Positions 18,591-28,549 of a stretch of 28,549 bases of DNA are shown in pieces. The stretch's first letter is position 1; each line of letters starts with the position of its first letter. Location of the stretch: assembly GCA_000695325.1 (NCBI GenBank), contig AVPN01000129.1, forward strand, positions 48,453 to 77,001, in the 5' to 3' direction. The position numbers and the translations under genes were made by a program. This stretch comes from Pleurobrachia bachei (taxonomy: Eukaryota > Ctenophora > Tentaculata > Cydippida > Pleurobrachiidae). A model generated the notes under the pieces. That model was not told where the DNA came from, did no database searches, and saw only the letters and a program-made list of their open reading frames with translations.

Positions 18591-21500
18591 TTAATGGTGT
18601 CGAAATTTATTAAAATTGTTCAGGATCTGGCAAAAAAAGACACCACTATTGTTACAGTAAAAATCATATAACTTACCACTCTTTTTAGAATTTTCAGTGT
18701 TGTTTTCCTCATTTCATCATTTCCATCTAGCAGGGCCGTAGTGATAATATCCTGGGGTGGAGAAATGGGTAAGAAAACATAATAACCACCTTAACTATAT
18801 TACCACTGTCTTTGCCACATTAATGGGACACTTTATACTGTACCACGTTGTAAGGTGTGAGAAAGTCTTTGTACTCCCCTCCATATAACTGCACAATCTG
18901 TAGCAGTGTAGCAGGGGCTGTGTCATGTGCTGCACCGTACCAAACCAGTAGCACCCCACAGGTGTTAACGACACAACGAGAAGATCGGAGCACCTCCTCT
19001 CCACTTGACTTGTTGGAAGACTGCAGGGGAGAGTTAGGGAAATGAAGGGAAGACTGGGGGAGATAATAGTTAGGAAGTGAATCGAAGGGAACTAGACTTG
19101 ATGAAAGACTGCGGGGAGATATTAGTTAGAGAACTAGGTAGTTAGGGAGTTAAATTAGAATTTACTCCAAAAAACCCACTTTACCCCTTGGTAACGAAGT
19201 AACCCCTTGCCACAGAGTGTGAGGTGTCTTCGATACCAACTTTACCCCCACATAAGATACCTGCAAGGCTTTCTTGACGACTCCTTTCACATAATTGAGA
19301 AGTGCAGCAAGACATGAGACTGCTGCAATAACTGCCCTCTCAGGCACATCGATACTGACTCCGAGTTTAAGAATGGCCAGACATAACAACTCGTGAACAG
19401 CTGGGGGAGGATTGTTGTTTAAATTTCTATCTTTTGTGCTATTAATAAATAGAACTGCTTTCCAGAGCATCCCAGTAAATCGGGTTCCAGCTGTGTATGA
19501 AGTAGTAGCTTGACTTTGTTTCTACTACTACAGGGTGCCCCACTACAGTAGTACCAAAGGTATATTATGTAACACGTATGTATTACCTAGTGTATATAGC
19601 CAGGGGAAGTCTGCGGACGGAGAAATCATGGCGAGAGAGAGGGTCTCTATGACAAGGTGAAGAAGGGACCCCTCACTGTCTCTCAGTAGTTCAACTAGAG
19701 CTGTAATTACACCATTATCCTCAAGAGAAATCTGCAAAATATGAGGTTAAATGGTAGAAGTAAGGGCAATAATGACACAACAAGAAATTGTGAGGAAAGG
19801 CAAGAATCGAAATAAAAAGGACGACAATTCCATCAAGTTAATTAGACGAGTAAAAGACCGACCTGAGGACATATTCTGGCAACAGGGAGAACAATCTTGA
19901 GGGCAAGTGTTGGAAGTGGTGAATTCTCCAGGAGCAAACCCTGAAATAGACGGCGATATTTAGCTTTTATTTATTTTTGATTAGCAGCCAGAGAAGATAT
20001 TAAAAATCTTGTTCCAATTAGACAACTAATTGTTACTTTACCTGTATGGTTGGTAGAATATGGGAGTTATACAGTTGAACCAGCACATCCCCTTCCAGAC
20101 TCACCACTGCACGATCAGTTAAACGGATACAGAGTTGTGCACCCACACCTTTATACTCCCCCTAGTAATGGGATACATGTTGTGTTTAGTGAGATGTGTA
20201 GGGAGGCATTAGGGGCAGTGCAGAGCATTATCATAGGCCATATTCCCATAATAGGTACTAGATAGTTGTTTGTTAGTTAGCTCGCTACCTGGCCGGCACG
20301 TGAAAAAAGGCATAAATAAAACAGTTATGGGGTATTACCTGTGTTTTAAGAAGGGCCCCCACAGCGGGGATTGCCCATTCTACAGGACAATGAACTGGAA
20401 GGCACAGCTCTGCTAGAGATAGGAATGTTGCAATAGTGTCTTCACAGTGGACACCAACACCTGTCTCCCCTGTTTGAATAGTAGGCACCTGGTGGGAGAT
20501 CAGTGTTATATCAGTTGCCTTGATTGACCCTCTTTCCTTGTGATGGTTAGAACATTTAAACAAGTCATCAGTTGGTGGATCCATTATTTAATTGTTGATA
20601 AATTATTGAGGTATTGTGCACGTCAATTGTGCACAACAATTACCATTTTGATCAGATCACACAGCTGTTCCATGTTTGTAGCAGCAAGAGCGTGGGGGCC
20701 AAGTGACCGGGATGTAAGGAGATGAAGAAGGGTTGGGAGGGAAGGAAGGGTTGCACTTAATTCCTTCATCTGGGCACTATTCGGGTTCCTTCGGCCTTCA
20801 ACCTTCCGTAGACTGGCTTCAACGAGATCTGAAGCACGGGTACATGATGAGAACACTGCAGACAAGATAGTTAGCAGTACGGGAGATAACCTTTCAATAC
20901 AGTAGTTTTATTCGAATGTTATCATGCTTGAAAATTGTACCGGGGGAGGCAGTAATTTCAAAAAGTATTATAGCTTACCTAGAATAGAGGGTATAAAAGA
21001 GAGGAGTTTGGATGACAGGAATCCGAGGCACCTTGCACTGAACCCATCTGTTGTTCTCTTTAATTCCTTGTCCAAACACTGCACCAACCTAATAGAGAGG
21101 ATTATATATCAATGATTGCTCAAACAAAGATTCTCCAACTGAAGAGACAGTACATTACTCAGTACATACTCAAGGGGATTGCTAACAGACATACTTTTGT
21201 TCGCAAGCATTGGTAAGACCATCAGTAGTCGTTACTAGCATCGTCAACAACAGTGCAGCCAGGGACCTGAGAGATATGATCATTTTAGCAAGAAGGCGGT
21301 TAGTTTGTTAGGAAAATCATATACAGTAGTTTGGGGAGCGTCCCTCTCTCAGATCACACTCACTTTGTCATTGAGTGTGTGCCACCAAGGAGTGATATCA
21401 GCCGGGTCAGCAGTGTTTTCTCAGACATGACTCGTTTACAGGTTGCATTGGGTTTGGTGCCCTTCAACCCGTAGATGAAGAAGGACAGGATTTCTTTCTG

Positions 21501-24500
21501 AGGATAGTGAGGATTAGAAATTCTATTCCAACATTCCACATTTTATAATAAAATATATCAACATCTTTTAGCTGTGGATTCAACCAATTTATTGATTCAC
21601 TAATTTACAAACTCTGATTATTTAGCTGATATACCTGTAGAAATGGTTGAGATTTGTTAAGATTCTCCAGGACATTGACCAGCCCGATCTTGGTGACAAT
21701 ATGGGCAAACAGGAGGGGTTCATTCAGTGTCATGATACCCAGTGCTCTCACGAAGGAAACATGTGCACTGTCAGTAGGAGACTGCTTCATTTGCAACTTC
21801 CAAAGAGATAACGCAATGTGATCTGAAATGAGGGACATTGTGATAAGACCTCAAAATAGGGGAGAAACATAACTTCAAACTGCATTTTATTTCAATATTT
21901 CACCAAAAACCAAACACAACAAACCTTGAGTAAAGGAGTTGATATGTTGACTCTGAACAGCACACACATTTTCAATTATTTTAGCAGCGCACAACTGAGT
22001 TGCTATCTCCTCTCCCTCCCTGAGACACCGTGTAATGCACACAAACGTACTGGATGGGATGGACCAGGAGGGATTTATACCATCTGATTCTTCCTGAAAC
22101 AAACTATTGTTTAGTGTTGTGATCTCTGGGATACATGATATGTCAGGGCCACAAATTACCAGGTACATACACCAATAAGTAAGTTTCGGGATGCAAAATA
22201 GAACTAACTAATTAACTAATTAACTCAATAATTAAAATGTACCTGACTAGCGATGTAGAACATGAGTTCTCCCAGGGTTGCGAGGGTGAACTGTCTAAGG
22301 AGGATGGATCTGGAGCTGTCTCGGAGAACATCCGTCAACACAGACACACACTCACCTGGGATGAGATTGTAAAACTATAAACTAGGCAATTTAGTAAAAG
22401 CATTTAAGATTATTATGATATTAAATAAATGAAGTACTCAGGAAATAAAGTTTGATTTACCTAGACGAGTTTCAGGCTCAATAACTGTACTGTTCTGAAC
22501 CAGAGCACCGATCAACTGCACAATCTTTATCTGACTGTAAAATATTTGGTGTATTGGGGGTTGAACTACAAAAGACAACCCAGTGCTGAGTTCCTTCTCC
22601 TAGTATGACAAGAAACCACCTAAGATACTATCGTGTGGTGGAAACTGGAAACAGAAAATATATTTTCACTATGCTCTTTGTATGGGAAAATCAATAAAGA
22701 GTTTAAAAGGCTTACACGTCTTCAGTGGTCGATTTCACGAGATATGAGAGAGTGATAAGGAGTTCCGAGTTTACTGTCAGATAGACACAGTTCTCATATT
22801 GAGACAGGTTATAAAGGTAGCCAATACAACTCGCCATCTCCTTGGTGCCTGACGTCTTTTTAGCTGAAATAGAGGGAATAGAGGGATGCAAGTTAGACTT
22901 GTTGCTGTATATTTTGGATAAACAAAGGACATGAAAACGTTAAGAAGCGGCTTGTTTCCATAAAACAAAAGTCAGCTTTCTACAGTTGATTCTAAACACA
23001 AATGCTGTTTTCGCAGACAAAAAGAAATCATCTTTTTTGTAACACCACTTACTTCCCGGCCTCCTAGCATCTGTAAGGTAATTAATAAGAGAGAGAGGGT
23101 GGGAGAGAGAGAGAGAGAGAAACAGAGAGAGAGAGAGAGAGATAGATGTATAATAGATAGAGAGAGATAGAGATTAGAGAAAAAGAGAGAAATAAAGCAA
23201 GCTAGCATTTACGCCCCGTGACTTACAAAGAAAGTCAGCTATTTCAACGAGATGATGGGACACTTCAGGACTCTCACAATCCTGGAGTGTAGCAGCAGGG
23301 AGGGGTTGCCATGGTAACACTCGCATATCACACCGCATAGTTATCGGCTCCTTGAATACTTTTGGGTTACCTAACAACAGGAGTGGACTATTGTTACTTT
23401 AATTTATCTCAAAAACCTACATAAAAGGGTCGAGGTATAATGGGGATTGGGTGTGAGACCTACCAACGGTTGGTTGAGGTATGTGAATTGTGTGGTGACA
23501 CGTACCAACGATTGGTTGAGGTATGATTGTGGCCTGGTACTCTTGGAGCAGTGCCTCCATGGTCAGTCCCACTTCCAGGGTTGGTAGAGGGGTAGAGGTT
23601 GCTGTTGGAGTAACCTTCCTACTGGTTGACGTCTTCTGGTGGGAGAATTAGTGGTTAGTGCCGGTTAGTGGTAATGTTACCATATTGTTATCATAATTGT
23701 GTAAATCTTCTCAACTAACCGGTGGATCAGGTTTCGGTTCAGGTATAGAGATTTCTGGCATTTGGATCATCGACTCGGTCATATGTTCCGTTAATTCGTC
23801 CTCCTCTTCTTCCTCTTCCTCTTCTTGATCATCCTGAACAGCAGCAGCCCCCTTATCGAGGGTGACAGTCCGGTTCAGTGAATCAGAGACAGTCGAAACT
23901 GGGGGAGATAATGCGATTAAATCCACTAACAGAATCTAAATGTTACCTCCTAAGACCTTCTGACATCTCTTGAAATCTCACCTTCATCTTTTATGAAACT
24001 CTCCCTCACTGCCTTGGAGCTGCTACTGTTGTCCTGACTAAAGAAGGATGCATGGACCAGATCGTTCCTGGTAGTGAAGTAAGGATGACACTCAAGCTCC
24101 CGCCAAGACAGCCTCTTGTCAGGGTCAGGGTGGAGCAGCCCAGAGAGGAGGTGGTGGAGTTCCTCTGAAAGTGGCGTACCATCCACTCCACATGCTGAGA
24201 GAGAGGGGTGTGGGAATAAAATCACCTCTCTTGATCAGGTGTTGCAAAGTAAAATCGGGGATCTGGGTAATATTTCTAGTACATTGTATAATTATGATAG
24301 TGATTTTAGAAATTAGTAGTATGTACCTGGGATAGTAAGGCGTTGCATGTCCTTTTCTTCTGCACCATCAACTATAGGAATCAAGTTCCCACCGCCCTCT
24401 CTTCGTTCCCGCTCAACAGCCATTCCCGCAGTAATCTCCTCCAGTGTTGTCCCGGGAAAGGGTTCCCTTCCCGCGTACATGTGGAAGAGAATCGCTCCCA

Positions 24501-25268
24501 GCGACCACAGATCGCTGGCATAGCTCCAGGTATTTTGTTGAAGTGCTTCCGGGGAGCAGTAGAGGGGCGAGAGGGCGGGTGTGACGCTTTCCTCCGCGGG
24601 CCTGGACAGGTCACAGCCCATTAGGAATCCACCGAGCTTTAGATGGCCTTTAGCATTCACAAACACCTGATGATATAGATCATTAAATCGATTGCAAAAG
24701 TTTCGTATGTATGCAAATCGTACTGAAAAATAATTTTTTAAACCTTTTGTGGGTGAAGATTCCTAACAACAATCCCTGTTGAATGCACGTGATGGAGGGC
24801 CTGGGTTAGTTGGAGGGCTGCATCCCGTACCACCGGTTCTGGCACGGGCACATCCTGACCCATCACCATGGCCAGACTGCAACCATTACATAGCTCCTCT
24901 ATCACCCAGAAGTGGGATGCTGGAAATGGGAGAGAGGTGTTAAACCGTGAATTCTAGGGAGTGATAAAATAAATATTGATGAAACCACTCCCTACTTACA
25001 TGTCTCGTACCACTCGTAGAATTGAACAATGTTCGGGTGGCGTGCTTGGGACAGTATAGCAACCTAATGGAAGAGTATTATTAGCTATCATCGAAGATAT
25101 ATCCCACCGGCATTTTCTTTCGAGACAAACCTTATTCTGGACATAATTTTGAAACTCTTTTTCGTAACTGCAGATTGCGACAAAGTCGATTTGACCCTTT
25201 TTCCGGCCTTTATAAATAGTAGTGTGAGATCCTCTGCCAAGTTCATTGTACAATATGTAATCGTTCAT
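18591..25268 (-). CDS. ULK4: ULK4-like pseudokinase with HEAT/ARM-type repeat region, complete, 26 exons
   Basis: Exons (minus): 25131-25268, 25000-25063, 24744-24919, 24327-24666, 23982-24194, 23720-23898, 23506-23635, 23227-23370, 23053-23070, 22716-22863, 22461-22534, 22243-22355, 21925-22093, 21635-21822, 21364-21497, 21195-21266, 20979-21088, 20644-20855, 20339-20488, 20042-20161, 19863-19940, 19587-19731, 19261-19400, 18844-19020, 18677-18751, 18591-18626. They sum to 3543 nt (1180 aa plus stop), against about 1275 aa in vertebrates. The N-terminal domain begins MNDYILYNELGRGSHTTIYK and includes LYCSPEALQQNTWSYASDLW. The VAIK lysine is Cys (VAIC), HRD is VRN and DFG is GGF, so it should be catalytically dead, as ULK4 is. 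An acidic linker follows, then a helical repeat region with family wording CLREGEE and AAKIIENVC. ULK4 is linked to cilia and microtubule structures. All joins hold phase. The C-terminus is short; the last exon encodes only 11 residues. Confidence 0.95.
23053..23070 (-). CDS. ULK4: ULK4-like 18-nt microexon (exon 9)
   Basis: A TTACAG acceptor and GTAAGT donor frame 18 bases, giving YARRPG plus one base. The phase 1 in and out keeps the flanking exons in frame with or without it, so it may be alternatively used. It adds a small basic segment between the linker and the helical repeats. Confidence 0.75.
23088..23200. repeat. GA-rich microsatellite in ULK4 intron 8
   Basis: Runs of (GA)n and (GATA)-like units lie next to exon 8. 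A matching (GA)n tract at about 25878-25920 lies in the same position beside the duplicated exon 8. Confidence 0.9.
23464..23530 (-). repeat. Duplicated exon 7 splice-donor segment
   Basis: The last bases of exon 7 and its donor (AACCAATCGTTG then GTACGT) are repeated about 45 bases further in the intron (AACCAACCGTTG then GTAGGT). This creates a second potential 5' splice site. The downstream copy (26175-26235) carries a related repeat. Confidence 0.7.
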
Positions 25269-25624
25269 TCTCTTGGTATGCTAAAATGATATAAATGACG
25301 GTTAAATAATACTGGAATCTAATTAAGGAACCTCGGAAATATTTAGGTAACGCATGATCAGTTTTGATCAATCACAGCAAAGTGTGCATACGTGCATCAT
25401 ACTCTTATGAACTGTTCTCAGCAGTGAGCAGTGATTAGTCAGTAGGGGTCAGCCGTCAGGCTGTCGGGTTTCGGCTGTGCCGTGTGCACAACCTGCAAAT
25501 TCCCGAGGTTACTCATTGAGTTTGTAAGACTTTAGTAGATCCTGTACATAGGTTCTAGTGATGACTGAATTCTGAGTTGCCAAATGCCATGCCACGATGG
25601 ACATTGGACCGTACACAGAGGAAT

Positions 25625-25760
25625 CTCAAATTTCGTGTTGGCAAACGCTGCTAGCCCAAATAATAATATAATATCGCACGCGCGATGGGATAAGGCAGCG
25701 CTTTTCAAATATTATATTAATAAGGCAGCGCTTTTCAAAATTTCGTGTTGGCATATGCTA
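25625..25760 (+). repeat. Local tandem duplication near the ULK4 copy breakpoint
   Basis: ATTTCGTGTTGGCA occurs at about 25630 and 25741. AAGGCAGCGCTTTTCAAA occurs at about 25692 and 25722. Confidence 0.75.
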
Positions 25761-25875
25761 CAGGCCCTTTTACAAAGGGCCTGGAGGGAATACCGCGCTG
25801 GGGGGGAATGCATAATCAATCATATCTCCAGTTCCAGATAAGGTACAGAAATTGTTTTGGTATCGTTAGAAAGGG

Positions 25876-25877
<2 letters not shown>

Positions 25878-25921
<44 letters not shown>
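25878..25921. repeat. (GA)n microsatellite at the end of the ULK4 partial copy
   Basis: About 20 uninterrupted GA units lie just past duplicated exon 8, matching the GA tract after exon 8 in the parent gene. Homology between the two copies stops here. Confidence 0.9.
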
Positions 25922-25922
<1 letters not shown>

Positions 25923-25959
25923 TAAGCTTGCTTTTATTATATTATGCCCCTTGACTTAC

Positions 25960-27988
25960 AAAGAAAGTCAGCTATTTCCACGAGATGATGAGAGACTTCA
26001 GGGCTCTCACAATCCTGGAGTGTAGCAGCGGGGAGGGGTTGCCATGGTAACACACGCATATCACACCGCATAGTTATCGGCTCTTTGAATACTTTTGGGT
26101 TACCTAACAACGAGAGTGGGTTAATATTACTTTTATTTATCTCAAAAACCTACAAAAAGTATTGAGGTATGGAGGTGACACTTACAGCTAACGATTGGTT
26201 GAGGTAAGGGGGTGACACTTACCAACGATTGGTTGAGGTATGATTGTGGCCTGGTACTCTTGGAGCAGTGCTTCCAGGGTAAGTCCCACTTCCAGGGTTG
26301 GTAAAGGGGTAGATGATGCTGTTGGAGTAACCTTTCTACTGGTTGAAGTCTTCTGATGGAGAATTAGGATAGAATTAGTGGTTAGTGGTAATGTTGCCAT
26401 AATAATGTTATCATAATTGTATCTCCTCAACTCACGGGTGGATCAGGTTTCGGTTCAGGTATGGAGATTTCTGGCATTTGGATCATTGACTCGGTCATAT
26501 GTTCCGTTAATTCGTCCTCCTCTTCCTCTTCTCCTTGTTCAACAGCAGCAGCCCCCTTATCAAGGGTAACGGTGCGGTTCAGTGAATCAGAGAGAGCAGA
26601 AACTGGGGGAAATGATGTGATACAATCCACTATTAAAAACTAAATCCAATCTTATCAACCTAGATAAGAAGGCCTTCTGACATCTCTTGAAAAGTTATCT
26701 CACCTTCATCTTTTATGAAACTCTCCCTCACTGCCTTTGAGCTGCTACTGTTATCCTGACTGAAGAAGGATGCATGAACCAGATCGTTCCTGGTGGTGAA
26801 ATAAGGATGATACTCCAGTTCCCGCCAAGACAGCCTCTTGTCAGGGTCAGGGTGGAGCAGCCCAGAGAGAAGGTGGTGGAGTTCCTCAGAAAGGGGCGTA
26901 CCATCAACTCCACATGCTGAGAGAGAGGGGTGGGAATAAAATCTCTTGTTCACGTGTTGTAAAATAAAATCAGGGAGCTGGGTAAAAATACACATTATAA
27001 GATACTGAATTTTCTATTAGTAGTACCTGGGATAGTAAGGCGTTTTGTGTCTTTTTCTTCTGCACCATCAACGACAGGAATCAAGTTCCCACCGCCCTCC
27101 CTTCGTTCCCGCTCAACAGCCATTCCCGCAGTAATCTCCTCAAGTGTTGTCCCGGGAAAGGGTTCCCTTCCTGAGTACATGTGGAAGAGGATCGCTCCCA
27201 GGGACCACAAATCACTGGCATAACTCCATGTATTTTGTTGGAGTGCCTCCGGTGAACAGTAGAGGGGCGAGAGGGCGGGTGTCACACTCTCCTCGGCAGG
27301 TCTGGACAGGTCACAGCCCATTAGGAATCCACCGAGCTTTAGATGACCTTTAGCATTCACAAACACCTGATAATATATCATTTGCCAAGTTTGAAGTTAG
27401 ACTACCATTCGCGCGCCCGTAACAATAGATCATTAAAACGATTGAAATAGTTTCGTACATTTGCAAACCGTATTGAAAAGCAATTTTAAACCTTTTGTGG
27501 GTGAAGATTCCTAACAACAATCCCTGTTGAATGAACGTGATGGAGTGCCTGGGTTAGCTGGAGGGCAGCATCACGTACCACAGGTTCTGGCACGGGCACA
27601 TCCTGACCCATCACCATCGCCAGACTGCATCCATTGCACAACTCCTCAATCACCCAGAAGTGGGATGCTGGAAATGGGAGAGGAGTTAAACCGTGTAATA
27701 AAATAAATGAAACCACTGTCTACTCACATGTCTCATACCACTCGTAGAATTGAACAATGTTCGGGTGTCGTGCTTGGGACAGTATAGCAACCTGGTGGGA
27801 GAGTATTGTTAGCCTGCTATAACCCCACCGGCATATCTTTTGAGACAAACCTTATTCTGGACATAATTTTGAAACTCTTTTTCGTAACTGCAGATTGCGA
27901 CAAAGTCGATTTGACCCTTTTTCCGGCCTTTATAAATAGTAGTGTGAGATCCTCTGCCAAGTTCATTGTACAATATGTAATCGTTCAT
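25960..27988 (-). CDS. ULK4-like partial duplicate: pseudokinase half only (exons 1-8)
   Basis: Exons (minus): 27851-27988, 27728-27791, 27492-27667, 27027-27366, 26704-26916, 26436-26602, 26223-26352 and 25960-26103. All are open and join in the same phases as the full gene, about 457 codons. Exon 1 is identical to the parent. Exon 4 (340 nt) differs at about 27 sites yet changes only four residues, which indicates purifying selection and a working product. Exon 6 is four codons shorter in the poly-Glu run. The donor after exon 8 is intact (GTAAGT) but no exon 9 follows. The transcript may end early, or splice onward into the downstream full copy, where parent exon 9 would be in phase. The dead-kinase substitutions (VAIC, VRN, GGF) are the same as in the parent. 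Confidence 0.85.
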
Positions 27989-28549
27989 TCTCTTGGTATG
28001 CTAAAATGATATAAATGACGATCAATACTCAATATATGTAATAATACTGGAACGATTTCATAGCATCAAAGAGGTGCTAAATTTTAGCTGTTCAAAAATG
28101 GAGCAAGGAATGCCCGGTGCAAGAATTGGGCAATGGTTATTTCAGATTTCAGAATCGCTTTGTATTGAAATCTCAAATCGGCGAAGTTTCAATTGGATTA
28201 AAGATCCTCGGAAATGGTCCGGTAACGCATGATCATTTTTGACGAATCAAAGAAAAGTGTGCACACGTGCCTTCAGCATACTCATATGAACCGTTCTGAG
28301 TAGTAATTGGTCAAAACGGTCTGCTGTGTGCTACCTGAAAATCTTGGGGGTTACTCATTGAATTCGTAAGCTTAAGTAGATCATGTTCATGGGTTCTAGT
28401 GACTGAAGTCTGACTTGCCATTATACATATATGGTAAATATACAGCGGGAGACGGAGGGAGGAGGCAGAAGCCTTAGGGATCCCTAATAAAGTTGTGACT
28501 TGTCACTGTAGTCTTGCGGAGTGAGTTATGTAACTTGTCCCCACGTGGT
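27989..28549. other. Upstream flank of the ULK4 partial copy
   Basis: The first 32 bases upstream of the start codon are identical to the parent. 28200-28420 then stays recognisably similar to 25325-25580, with an extra unshared stretch at about 28035-28195. No exon was recognised. Confidence 0.65.

Larger units (their letters stand above)
25269..25930. other. Upstream flank of ULK4-like gene and breakpoint region of the partial copy
   Basis: 25302-25580 resembles 28200-28420 upstream of the duplicate (shared GGTAACGCATGATCA and GGTTACTCATTGA blocks), so promoter sequence was duplicated too. 25625-25760 holds a local tandem duplication (AAGGCAGCGCTTTTCAAA and ATTTCGTGTTGGCA each twice). 25878-25920 is a (GA)n tract. 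No exon 9 or later ULK4 exon is present here. Confidence 0.7.

Noticed and set aside
1-28549. CRISPR arrays, rRNA genes, intact tRNAs, retroelement or viral genes
   Set aside because: Looked for on both strands; none was recognised apart from the truncated tRNA-like spacer at 3966-4026.

Overview
The window looks like nuclear DNA of an early-branching animal, most likely a sponge (inference). The genes are split by many short GT-AG introns, and they include a cilium-linked MAK/ICK-type kinase, a ULK4 pseudokinase, an intronless class A GPCR and modular secreted proteins with sushi/CCP domains. There are no bacterial-style operons. An N-gap at 12660-13636 shows this is a draft assembly. All multi-exon models were built by hand from splice signals and reading-frame continuity; family assignments come from recalled family sequences, not a search.

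Layout. 1-1092 (-): the 5' end of a MAK/ICK/MOK-family kinase, running off the left edge through a G-rich minisatellite. 2084-12071 (-): a complete 8-exon ELAC1-type tRNase Z of about 355 aa. Its sixth intron (2621-10208, 7.6 kb) holds an opposite-strand (+) cluster of secreted-protein exons. That cluster has three copies of a promoter plus signal-peptide exon cassette, two copies of a two-exon module (A+B), two sushi exons, several unassigned exons and decayed exon remnants. A 1.58 kb near-perfect palindrome with a 61-nt tRNA-like spacer interrupts it, as does a smaller foldback repeat. A MITE-like element lies in ELAC1 intron 3. 12660-13636: Ns. 14882-15907 (+): GPCR. 16204-16645 (-): a two-exon 99-aa putative single-pass membrane protein. 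16700-18590: little recognisable. 18591-25268 (-): a complete 26-exon ULK4-like gene (about 1180 aa). 25960-27988 (-): a partial duplicate of the first eight ULK4 exons, still open and apparently under purifying selection. Its homology ends beside a GA microsatellite that is also present at the matching place in the parent gene.

How they relate. The kinase and ULK4 families are both tied to cilia and flagella in other eukaryotes; the tRNase Z gene is housekeeping. The most unusual parts are the nested cassette cluster, whose module exons are almost all phase 1 at their borders and so could be shuffled or alternatively spliced, and its palindrome. The palindrome would fold into a long double-stranded RNA in transcripts from either strand, including the ELAC1 primary transcript.
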